This document shows positions 42,292-49,730 of a stretch of 64,000 nt of DNA, piece by piece. The notes beneath the pieces were generated by a model. The model made no database searches. It was not told where the DNA came from and saw nothing but the letters and a program-made list of their open reading frames with translations. The stretch spans positions 1-64,000 of the forward strand of contig JACQWQ010000066.1 in the NCBI GenBank assembly GCA_016209205.1. The letters are read 5' to 3'. A program made the position numbers and the translations under genes. This DNA is from Chloroflexota bacterium (lineage in GTDB: Bacteria; Chloroflexota; Anaerolineae; UBA4142; SHND01). Position 1 is the stretch's first letter. Every line of letters begins with the position of its first letter.

Positions 42292-42960
42292 ATGAGTGAA
42301 TCCGAGTCCATCGAAATCCGCTTGTGCAAAGCGTGGGACGAGTGTGTGCAATGCGAACAGGTGCAGCGCGAAGTTTGGAACATGCCCGATTTTCGCGATG
42401 TGGTGCCAGCGAGTTTTCTCATCACCGCTGCAAAAAACGGGGGCTTGCTCGTCGGCGCGTTTCAAGGCGCGCGCATGGTTGGCTTTGCATTTGGCGTGCT
42501 CGGCAGTGAGGGAACTGGCGAAACGCGACGCTTGAAACATACCTCGCACATGCTCGGTGTTCTCCCCACTGCGCGCGTCAAGGGTTTGGGCGCGCAATTG
42601 AAATGGCGGCAGCGGGAGGAAGCGCTCAAGCAGGGCTTGGATTTGATGACCTGGACGTACGATCCGCTGCAAGCCGTCAATGCGTATCTTAACATTGGGC
42701 GACTCGGCGCGCTGGCGCGGCGGTACACGCGCGACGCGTACGGCGAAATGACCGACGGTGAAATCCTTTGCGTCGAAATTCCCGCCGACCTCAACGCCCT
42801 AAAAGCGGAGGATCGCGCGTTAGCGGCGGCTTGGCGTGAACACACACGCAGCACCTTCGAACGCGCGTTTGCGGCGGGGTACGCGGCGACGGACGCCGTG
42901 CGCACGCGCGACGCGGCAGGCCGTTTGCGCGTATATTACGTGTTGAGCAAACCTGACTGA
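42292..42960 (+). CDS. GNAT-family acetyltransferase (COG3375-like)
   Basis: A 222-residue protein. VPASFLITAAKNGGLLVGAFQGARMVGFAFG and LKHTSHMLGVLPTARVKGLGAQLKWRQREEAL give the GNAT acetyl-CoA binding pattern (VxxxxRxxGxG-like, here VLPTARVKGLG). DLMTWTYDPLQAVNAYLNIGRLGALARRY is a strong signature of the uncharacterised COG3375 group. Substrate unknown. The ATG at 42292 is chosen over 42283 because the latter lies inside a TAAAAT -10 element (42279-42284). Confidence 0.82.
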   Translation: MSESESIEIRLCKAWDECVQCEQVQREVWNMPDFRDVVPASFLITAAKNGGLLVGAFQGARMVGFAFGVLGSEGTGETRRLKHTSHMLGVLPTARVKGLGAQLKWRQREEALKQGLDLMTWTYDPLQAVNAYLNIGRLGALARRYTRDAYGEMTDGEILCVEIPADLNALKAEDRALAAAWREHTRSTFERAFAAGYAATDAVRTRDAAGRLRVYYVLSKPD

Positions 42961-42963
42961 AGC

Positions 42964-43033
42964 GAGACCCCAAGTGTTTTTACCGCGCCGCGCGACTCGA
43001 TGAGCTATATCGTTGAAAAACACTTGGGGTCTC
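42964..43033. repeat. Perfect 18-base inverted repeat
   Basis: GAGACCCCAAGTGTTTTT (42964-42981) and AAAAACACTTGGGGTCTC (43016-43033), 34-base loop. It starts three bases after the acetyltransferase stop. It could act as a terminator in RNA, though the T-run lies inside the stem. Confidence 0.85.
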
Positions 43034-43046
43034 AAGCCCTTGGGTT

Positions 43047-43075
43047 TTGACACAATTCGTACGGGCGCGTATAAT
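43047..43075 (+). promoter_or_regulatory. Perfect-consensus promoter of rpsU
   Basis: Exact TTGACA (43047-43052), 17-base spacer, exact TATAAT (43070-43075); the predicted leader is about 45 bases. Confidence 0.9.
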
Positions 43076-43128
43076 CGCGGCGCATTTGCCCCCTCATGAA
43101 ATCAGGCACAGAAAGGGGGGATTTCATT

Positions 43129-43332
43129 ATGACACAAGTCGTCGTTGACAAGAACGAGTCGTTTGAAGCGGCGTTGAAACGCTTCAACAAAAAAGTCCAA
43201 GAAGATCGCATTTTGTCCGAGGTGCGCCGCCGTCGTTTTTTTGAACCGGCAAGCGTGGAACGGAAAAAGAAAAAAGCTGCGAAACGCCGCAAGAGTTTAA
43301 AAGAGACCATGCGCAATGAAGAACGCGATTAA
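43129..43332 (+). CDS. rpsU: Small ribosomal subunit protein bS21
   Basis: A 67-residue basic protein of the 30S subunit near the anti-Shine-Dalgarno end of 16S rRNA. It has the family pattern VVVDKNESFEAALKRFNKKVQEDRILSEVRRRRFFEPASVERKKKKAAKRRKS. An AAAGGGGGG site precedes the ATG at 43129; an upstream in-frame ATG would add eleven residues foreign to the family. It has the best promoter in the window, its own terminator, and is followed by pgpH and ybeY, a neighbourhood resembling that in Firmicutes. Confidence 0.96.
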   Translation: MTQVVVDKNESFEAALKRFNKKVQEDRILSEVRRRRFFEPASVERKKKKAAKRRKSLKETMRNEERD

Positions 43333-43395
43333 ATTGTCGGATGGTACGCGCAGCGCGCGCGCGGTGTGTGCGCTCAAGTCGCGCGAGTAATACAC

Positions 43396-43439
43396 CGGCA
43401 CGCCGGGCATTGCAGACGCTTGCCCGCGTGCCGTTTTTA
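43396..43439 (+). terminator. Intrinsic terminator after rpsU
   Basis: CGGCACGCCGGGCA / TGCCCGCGTGCCG with one bulge, followed by TTTTTATTT. Confidence 0.8.
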
Positions 43440-43450
43440 TTTCCGTAAAG

Positions 43451-45646
43451 ATGTCCTACCTTGATCGGTATCCCGAACGGACCGAACTGCAATTGACGCG
43501 GCGCGAAATCGGAATGGCGCTGGGCATTGCAGCAGTGACCGCGCTGCTGCTGGGCGCCATTCTCGGCGCGCAATGGACGTTCTTTACGCCGGGCACGCCC
43601 GCGCCCAACGAGTTGGTGCTCGGCAAGGCGAGTCCGCTGACGCTCCTCGCCTCGCAGCGCGCGACGTTTGTGAGCGCGTTAGAGACGGGCAAGGCGCGCG
43701 AGCAGGCGGCGAGTCAAGTTGCCGATGCGTATGATACTCCCGACGCCAACATTGCGCGCGAACAGGTGCGGCGCGCGACGCGGTTGGTCAATTTTCTCGA
43801 TACCGTGCGCGCGGACCCGTACGCCTCGCTCGACGACAAAGTGAATTGGGTGCGCGCGCTGCCCGGCATCCAAATTTCGCGTGACGTGGTCAGCCGCACG
43901 CTGGGCTTGGAAGACGCGGCGTATCGCCAGGTCATGAGCGAAACGTTGTACGTGATTGACGCGGCGATGCGCGAAGAAATCCGCGAACGAGATCTCGCCG
44001 CCGCGCGCCAAAAAATTTCTTCCCGCATTTCCCTCGTCCTCTCCGCCGCCCAAGCCGATCTGGTCAATCAATGGGCGCAGCCCTTTATCGTCCCCAACAC
44101 AAAACTGAATGTCGAACGCACCGAACGCGCGCGCCAACAAGCGCGCGAGCAAGTGGGCGTGGTCTATCGCACACTGGAGCAAGGACAAGCCATCGTGCGC
44201 GCGGGCGAAGTGATCACGCCGGAAACGCTCGAAGCGCTGCGCGAGTTGGGCTACTTGCAGCCGCAAAACGATTATCAAGCCATCCTTGCCGCGTTCTTGT
44301 TTGCCGCGCTGGTGATTGCGCTGGGGGCAATCTATCTAGTGCGTGTCGCGCTGCCGATCGTCCGCGAACCGCGTGTCTTGATGATTCTCGCATTCTTGCT
44401 CTTGGTGACGGCGCTTGGCGCAAAAATTGTCACGACCGGACAAACCATTCCCGCGTATCTTTTTCCCTTTGCCGCGGCGGCAATGTTGGGCGCGGCGCTG
44501 TTGAGCGTCAACATCGGCGCGGGCATGGCGTGGATGGTCGCGTTGACGGTCGCGTTCAGCACACGCGGCGGAGTCGAGTTGACCACCTTTGCCTTGATTG
44601 GCGGATTGGTCGCGGTAGTAAGTTTGCGGCATCGCGAACGCCTCACCAGTTTTCTGGTCACGGGTGCGTACGTCGCGTTCGCGAATGTGGGGCTGGTGTT
44701 TGTTTTTCGATTGCTCGGGCGCGAACAAGACTGGTCGGACCTGGTGCGTTTGGCGCTCGCCGCGTTTGGCAGCGGCGCATTAACGGGGTTGATTGCGTTG
44801 AGCAGTCAATTTTTGCTGGGCAAAGCGGCGGGCATTACGACGGCGTTGGAATTGATTGACCTGTCGCGCCCCACCCATCCGCTGCTGCAAAAAATTTTAC
44901 GCGAGGCGCCGGGCACCTATCATCATTCGTTGATCATCAGCAATCTGGCGGAACATGCCGCGCAGGTGATCGGCGCGGACGCGTTGTTGTGCCGCGTGGG
45001 CGCGTATTATCACGATGTAGGCAAGACCCTCAATCCGCAATTTTTTGTCGAAAATCAGTTCGACGGGGTGAACCCACACAATGCGATTGACCCGCGCACG
45101 AGCACCAAGATACTGCACGAGCACGTCACCGAAGGCGCGAAACTGGCGCGCAAGTACGGCGTCTCCACGCGCATCGTGGATCTGATTTTGCAGCACCATG
45201 GGACGACGCTGCCGCTCTATTTCTTTGAAAAGGCGCAGGCGCAAGCTCCCGGCGCAGCGCTGGACGAAACAGAATTTCGGTATCCGGGTCCCAAACCGCA
45301 AACGCGCGAAGCCGCGATCATGATGCTCGCGGACGGCGCCGAGGCGACGACACGCGCGGAACGCCCCGCGAATGCCCAAGAGATTCGCGCGATCATTGAC
45401 CGCATCATCGAGATGCGCATTCGCGAAGGACAGCTCGACGAGTCTGCGATTACGCTGCGCGACCTTGAACAAATCCGCATCGCGTTCCTCCAGGTGCTGC
45501 AAGGGCTGTATCACCCGCGCGTCAAGTATCCGACGCCGCGCCCGCCCGCGCCGGTCATTGCGTCAGAGAATATCGCGACGCTGCTCGCTGAAGTCAGTGC
45601 AGAAAAGGTGCGGGAGAGAGGGAGTGAGGGAGAGAAAGAGAGATAG
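43451..45646 (+). CDS. pgpH: 7TM-HD family cyclic-di-AMP phosphodiesterase (PgpH/YqfF)
   Basis: A 731-residue membrane enzyme predicted to hydrolyse c-di-AMP. N-terminal helix (IGMALGIAAVTALLLGAILGA), then an external 7TMR-HDED domain (about 50-275), seven membrane helices (about 280-460), and a cytosolic HD domain. The HD residues are visible: APGTYHHSLIISNLAEHAA, VGAYYHDVGKTLNP, HEHVTEGAKLARKYG, ILQHHGTT and ADGAEATTRA. The last dozen residues (VRERGSEGEKER) are encoded by a GA-rich repeat. No clear ribosome binding site. ybeY follows after a repeat-filled gap. Confidence 0.92.
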   Translation: MSYLDRYPERTELQLTRREIGMALGIAAVTALLLGAILGAQWTFFTPGTPAPNELVLGKASPLTLLASQRATFVSALETGKAREQAASQVADAYDTPDANIAREQVRRATRLVNFLDTVRADPYASLDDKVNWVRALPGIQISRDVVSRTLGLEDAAYRQVMSETLYVIDAAMREEIRERDLAAARQKISSRISLVLSAAQADLVNQWAQPFIVPNTKLNVERTERARQQAREQVGVVYRTLEQGQAIVRAGEVITPETLEALRELGYLQPQNDYQAILAAFLFAALVIALGAIYLVRVALPIVREPRVLMILAFLLLVTALGAKIVTTGQTIPAYLFPFAAAAMLGAALLSVNIGAGMAWMVALTVAFSTRGGVELTTFALIGGLVAVVSLRHRERLTSFLVTGAYVAFANVGLVFVFRLLGREQDWSDLVRLALAAFGSGALTGLIALSSQFLLGKAAGITTALELIDLSRPTHPLLQKILREAPGTYHHSLIISNLAEHAAQVIGADALLCRVGAYYHDVGKTLNPQFFVENQFDGVNPHNAIDPRTSTKILHEHVTEGAKLARKYGVSTRIVDLILQHHGTTLPLYFFEKAQAQAPGAALDETEFRYPGPKPQTREAAIMMLADGAEATTRAERPANAQEIRAIIDRIIEMRIREGQLDESAITLRDLEQIRIAFLQVLQGLYHPRVKYPTPRPPAPVIASENIATLLAEVSAEKVRERGSEGEKER

Positions 45647-45758
45647 AGAGAGGGAGTGAGGGAGAGAGGGCGCAAGAGGGCGCGAGGGAGATTGGAGATT
45701 GGAGATTGATAACTGATTACTGATTACTGATTACTGATTACTGGTTACTGACCACTGG
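45606..45758. repeat. GA-rich and TACTGAT repeat block between pgpH and ybeY
   Basis: GGAGAGAGGGAGTGAGGGAG units (overlapping the pgpH end), then GATTGGAGATTGGAGATTG, then four or five copies of ACTGATT. These belong to three of the families seen elsewhere in the window. Confidence 0.85.
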
Positions 45759-45760
45759 AC

Positions 45761-46180
45761 ATGGATATTCAAATCGTCGTCGCGGAAAAATATGCGCGCC
45801 GCGTTTTGCACAAGGAATTGCGCGGGGCAGCGCAGCGCGTGCTCGCGCTCGAACGACCCGATACGGAAGCGGGGTTATCCATCGTGATCGTGAGCGACCG
45901 CGCGATGCGTGATTACAATCGCCGTTTTCATCATGTGAACGCAGCCACCGACGTGTTGTCTTTTCCGTCCGCGATGGGCGATGAGTATTTGGGCGACGTG
46001 ATTATTTCGTACGACACGGCAAAGGCGAATGCGAAACACGCGGGCTGGCGTGTGTGCGACGAACTGGAACTTTTGGTAACGCACGGCGTACTGCACCTAT
46101 TGGGCTATGACGACGCGACGCCGGACGCGCGCGAAATGATGTGGAAACGGCAGGCGGAGATTTTGGACGCGATGCTCTAA
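45761..46180 (+). CDS. ybeY: Endoribonuclease YbeY
   Basis: A 139-residue metal-dependent RNase involved in 16S rRNA 3' maturation and ribosome quality control. It has SIVIVSDRAMRDYNRRFHHVNAATDVLSFP, EYLGDVIISYDTAKANA and the metal site THGVLHLLGYDDATPDARE. The canonical third ligand in HGxLHLxGYDH is Asp rather than His here. Length is normal, so this is a substitution and not a truncation. It follows pgpH, a conserved neighbour. Confidence 0.93.
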   Translation: MDIQIVVAEKYARRVLHKELRGAAQRVLALERPDTEAGLSIVIVSDRAMRDYNRRFHHVNAATDVLSFPSAMGDEYLGDVIISYDTAKANAKHAGWRVCDELELLVTHGVLHLLGYDDATPDAREMMWKRQAEILDAML

Positions 46181-46220
46181 CAAGTTGCAATGTGCCGTCC
46201 CGTACATAGGAGTTGACTTC

Positions 46221-46742
46221 ATGATTACTTGGAAGGAATTTGCCGCCGCACGTCCTGACCTCGCTGGAATTGGTAAACGTCTGCTGTATCAGTATCAAGT
46301 CGGCTATGCGTTTCTAGCCACCGTCCGCAAAAATGGCGCGCCACGTTTGCATCCTGTCTGTCCCGCTCTCGCCGATGACCATTTGTACGTCTTTATCTCC
46401 GAGTCTCCCAAGCGGACTGACCTCCTCCGCGATGGACGATACGCTTTGCACACTTTCCCTCCCGAACAAGGAGATGAAGAGTTCTATTGCAGTGGACGCG
46501 CCGAACCCGTAAGTGATGCACAGATTCGCGCAGGAGTGATAGCCGCTTACCATCGTCGTCCGCACGACACGGAAATGCTCTTTGAACTCAAGCTTGACCG
46601 TGTTCTGCACACAACTTGGAGAATTGGGCTACACCCAAGAGTCGCCCGCATCGTACATGGTGGCACGCGGCGACATGAGAGTACACCGTGTTATAATCAC
46701 ATCACGTTTACACAGTCCTCATCCCTCATCCCTCATCCCTAA
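46221..46742 (+). CDS. Pyridoxamine 5'-phosphate oxidase-family (split-barrel) protein
   Basis: A 173-residue protein with a flavin-binding split barrel: YQVGYAFLATVRKNGAPRLHPVCPALADDHLYVFI, SPKRTDLLRDGRYALHTF, EFYCSGRAEPV. It could bind FMN or F420 or another cofactor; true pyridoxine oxidation is unlikely without the C-terminal dimer domain. TAGGAG precedes the ATG at 46221. The last residues (SSSLIPHP) are translated CATCCCT repeats. Confidence 0.78.
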   Translation: MITWKEFAAARPDLAGIGKRLLYQYQVGYAFLATVRKNGAPRLHPVCPALADDHLYVFISESPKRTDLLRDGRYALHTFPPEQGDEEFYCSGRAEPVSDAQIRAGVIAAYHRRPHDTEMLFELKLDRVLHTTWRIGLHPRVARIVHGGTRRHESTPCYNHITFTQSSSLIPHP

Positions 46743-46754
46743 CTGGAGTCGCGC

Positions 46755-48191
46755 ATGAATTTCATCGAAAAGAATCGCAACGTCGAACCGCATGACGAAA
46801 GCATTTTGTTTCTCTATTTGCAAGATGCGAACGGCGTGCCCGTGTCCAACAAAAAAATCAAAATCTATGCGGGTCCGCCGCCGACGGGCGAACCGCCCTA
46901 TTTTGTGGACGACGATCCCGACAATCCGAATCGCCGCACCGACGCGGGCGGAAAATTTCAATTCATTGTCGCGAACGGCGCGCCCGCGCAGCGTCTCGAT
47001 TTTTTCGTGCGCGTCATGGGCAGCGACGGCAATCCCGAAAGCGCGCCGATTCAATTTCCGTTCCCGGCGGGACAAGCGCGTTGGCTCATTGTGACGTTAG
47101 GGCAGGAAGGCGCGCCCGCGACGGGCGATGGCGGCGCCGCGCCAAACGCTCCTGCCATTCCCGATTTGAACGTTGACTCGCGTCTCGCGCAGGAATTACG
47201 CGTCATGGTGAACGCGCTCGCGCCAACCCCGGGCACACGCTATTGGAAATTGATTTCCGCGCAGTACCAAAATCCCGACGAATCGGGCGGCGGCGTCAAC
47301 ATTGTCTGTTTTGTGCAAGACGAAAACGGAAATCCAATGCCCGGCACGCGCGTCACCCTGCGCACATCGGCGGGCGACACCGCGACACAAATCACCGACG
47401 AGCGCGGGCACGCCGATCATCCGATGGGCGCGGGTTCCAGTTTCGCGCCCGACCGTGACGAACGCGGACCGCTGACCGTTTTTGTGGAAGGACTGCCGAG
47501 CGACGACGTGAACGGGATGGGACTTCCATTGCGGCGGCATGTGCAATATATTTTGATGTGGCGACGCGTCACCGCGCAAGACCAAGCGACGCCCACCCCG
47601 CAACCACAACCGCAGCCACAACCACAGCCACAACCGCCGCCGCAGCCAAGCGGAATGATTCGCGGACGCATCAGCAACGCGACGGCTGGCGCGCGTCTCG
47701 TTCTGAGATCGCCCGTACGCACGCTCGACGCGCTGGTGGCATCCGATGGTTTGTACAGTTTCACGAACGTGCCCGTCGGGACGTACACGCTCGAACTCGC
47801 GGGCGTCGGCGTCGTCAATCCCGCGTTGAACGTCGTCGCGAATCAGGCAACCGTGTTTGATTATCCGCCTGTGACGAGCGCGCCCGCGAAAAAAGTATTG
47901 AAACATTATTTGCTGTTTGGTCCCGGCACCCAGCCCGGTACCATGACGAATTTAATTCTCGCGCTCGATTACATTGTGCATTTCGCGCCCGTCGTCGGGT
48001 TCTCGATTGACGAAGCCCTGAACGCGGAACGCGTCACCATTGTCGGCGGCGCGAGCGCGGTGAGCGTGCAAGACGAACAACGTTTGCGCGACGGCGGCGG
48101 CGTGGTCGCGCGTTTGCAAGCGCCGGACAGTTACGCGTTGGAAAATCTCTTTCAACAACTGCTCGCGTCGGGTTCACCGTTTTTGTCGTAA
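46755..48191 (+). CDS. Modular protein with carboxypeptidase-regulatory-like domains
   Basis: A 478-residue protein with no signal peptide. Two Ig-like beta domains (about 15-120 and 155-270) start with LFLYLQDANGVPVSNKKI and IVCFVQDENGNPMPGTRVTL. A (Pro-Gln) linker follows (about 278-298), then a carboxypeptidase regulatory-like domain (IRGRISNATAGARLVLRSP...YSFTNVPVGTYTLELAG) and a C-terminal alpha/beta region (KHYLLFGPGTQPGTMTNLILALDYIVHFAP...VTIVGGASAVS). It could bind a ligand or carbohydrate. The next gene encodes a TIM-barrel hydrolase-like protein, which hints at a shared role. Function unknown. Confidence 0.7.
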   Translation: MNFIEKNRNVEPHDESILFLYLQDANGVPVSNKKIKIYAGPPPTGEPPYFVDDDPDNPNRRTDAGGKFQFIVANGAPAQRLDFFVRVMGSDGNPESAPIQFPFPAGQARWLIVTLGQEGAPATGDGGAAPNAPAIPDLNVDSRLAQELRVMVNALAPTPGTRYWKLISAQYQNPDESGGGVNIVCFVQDENGNPMPGTRVTLRTSAGDTATQITDERGHADHPMGAGSSFAPDRDERGPLTVFVEGLPSDDVNGMGLPLRRHVQYILMWRRVTAQDQATPTPQPQPQPQPQPQPPPQPSGMIRGRISNATAGARLVLRSPVRTLDALVASDGLYSFTNVPVGTYTLELAGVGVVNPALNVVANQATVFDYPPVTSAPAKKVLKHYLLFGPGTQPGTMTNLILALDYIVHFAPVVGFSIDEALNAERVTIVGGASAVSVQDEQRLRDGGGVVARLQAPDSYALENLFQQLLASGSPFLS

Positions 48192-48199
48192 AACCCGCC

Positions 48200-48300
48200 A
48201 GACCTGACAGGTTTTCAACGCGTTGCCTTGGGAATCACATTTGTTTGGTACATCGCGAACGCGAAATGTGACGCGAACGTTCGAAAACCTGTCAGGTCTC
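48200..48300. repeat. Inverted repeat flanking the gap before the TIM-barrel gene
   Basis: AGACCTGACAGGTTTT (48200-48215) and AAAACCTGTCAGGTCT (48285-48300), a perfect 16-base pair with a 69-base interval. The arms themselves contain ACCTGACAGGT, an imperfect palindrome. Confidence 0.8.
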
Positions 48301-48308
48301 TCTCAACC

Positions 48309-49730
48309 ATGAGCAAGCTTTCCCTTCACATCAGCGACTGGCTCAATCCCGAGCTCACGTACGATTTCATCGAACGCACGCGCCCGCCAATGATCAAAGT
48401 GTTTGGCGACGCGGGACTCGACGATGCCAAAATTCGGGAAGCCAAACAGCGCTCGCCCGCGACAGTTTTTGTGGGACGCATGTATTTTCCGTCGCAAGGC
48501 ATCGAGCGCGATGAGCGTGTGCCCGTAGACACGGTATTGAATTATGATCCGCTTGCGGATGCGCGCAGCGCGTTCAATCAAATGCGCGGCATCCTGGAAA
48601 AAATGCGCGGGCTGGTGACGGTATGGGAAGGGTACAACGAAATTCCGATTGATACGGAGCAGCCGCTGACCGAACGTGAACGCCAAAAAGCGCGCAACTA
48701 TAATGCATTCACCGTCGAGTTGGCGCGTTTGATGCACGATGCCGGATTGCAATACGCGGCGTATTCGTTCAGCACCGGCAACCCCGTGCACGTCGAGTTG
48801 TGGGATTTGCTGTTGGACGGTTTGCGCGCGAGCGATTATCTCGCGCTGCACGAATATATTGCGCCAAACGAACCGTGGAGCGATTTCGATTTCGGCATGT
48901 GCAATCGCTATCGCGAAATTTACGCGCGCCTTCCCGAAAATGCGCGTAAACCGATCCTCATCACCGAATGCGGCGCGGACTATTTGGGACAGCAAGGGTT
49001 CAAAGGCAAAATCGGCGTGGCGCAGTATTTGGCGATGTTGAACAGGTACGATCAAGAACTGATGCGCGATCCGTACGTCGTCGGCGCGACGATTTATTGT
49101 TACGGCATCAACGCCCCGCAGTGGAAAACGTATGACATTGGCGGCGACTTGGCCAAAACCCTACGCGAGTACATTCGCAATACGCCAACCCCGCCGCTCG
49201 ACAATTCCATCGTCATTGTAAAACCCGACGACAAAACGCGTGTGCCCGGACTGCTGCTGCTCGCCGAAATTCTCGCGTTGGCAAAACAGGCGCTGGACAA
49301 GTTGATCAACGACGAAGGCGAAATCGCGCGCACGTTGTTAAAAGACACGATCATTCCCTGGTTCTACCAATCCGCGCCCGAACATTCGACCGATTTGGCA
49401 AACGCGCAGGCGCACACTGCCGCGCGCTGGTTCGCCGAAGAAACGACGCGCCGCATCGAAGCCGGAAAATTGGATCAAGCCATACAGTTGTTGATGGACA
49501 ATGTGTTAGCGTGGCTCGAATCGCCGGGTCCCCGCGCGCTGGGCATTCTCTCGGTAGAATACCAAGCGAAACGCAAGAAGAAATCCGTCAAGAAAAAATC
49601 CGCGCATCCGTCGCTGCTGCTGGGGATGGAATCGTCTCCCGAAACAAAACCCAAACGCACGCGCGCTAGAAAAAGAACGCGCGCGCGAAAAAACACGCGA
49701 CAAGATCCAAATCCAAGTAAAGCTCCTTGA
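48309..49730 (+). CDS. Glycoside hydrolase-like TIM-barrel protein
   Basis: A 473-residue protein. Residues 1-300 follow a clan A glycosidase pattern: HISDWLNPELTYDFIERTRPPMIKVFG, LVTVWEGYNEIPI (candidate acid/base Glu after Asn), SDYLALHEYIAP, and KPILITECGADYLG (candidate nucleophile Glu). Residues 300-440 are helical, and the C terminus is a Lys/Arg-rich tail (KRKKKSVKKKSAH, RTRARKRTRARK). No signal peptide was found, so a cytoplasmic or non-catalytic role cannot be excluded. It overlaps the next gene by four bases. Confidence 0.72.
   Translation: MSKLSLHISDWLNPELTYDFIERTRPPMIKVFGDAGLDDAKIREAKQRSPATVFVGRMYFPSQGIERDERVPVDTVLNYDPLADARSAFNQMRGILEKMRGLVTVWEGYNEIPIDTEQPLTERERQKARNYNAFTVELARLMHDAGLQYAAYSFSTGNPVHVELWDLLLDGLRASDYLALHEYIAPNEPWSDFDFGMCNRYREIYARLPENARKPILITECGADYLGQQGFKGKIGVAQYLAMLNRYDQELMRDPYVVGATIYCYGINAPQWKTYDIGGDLAKTLREYIRNTPTPPLDNSIVIVKPDDKTRVPGLLLLAEILALAKQALDKLINDEGEIARTLLKDTIIPWFYQSAPEHSTDLANAQAHTAARWFAEETTRRIEAGKLDQAIQLLMDNVLAWLESPGPRALGILSVEYQAKRKKKSVKKKSAHPSLLLGMESSPETKPKRTRARKRTRARKNTRQDPNPSKAP

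Noticed and set aside
48309-49730. Firm assignment of the TIM-barrel protein to a glycosidase family
   Set aside because: Candidate catalytic Glu residues are visible, but the family could not be fixed by eye, so only a general label is given.
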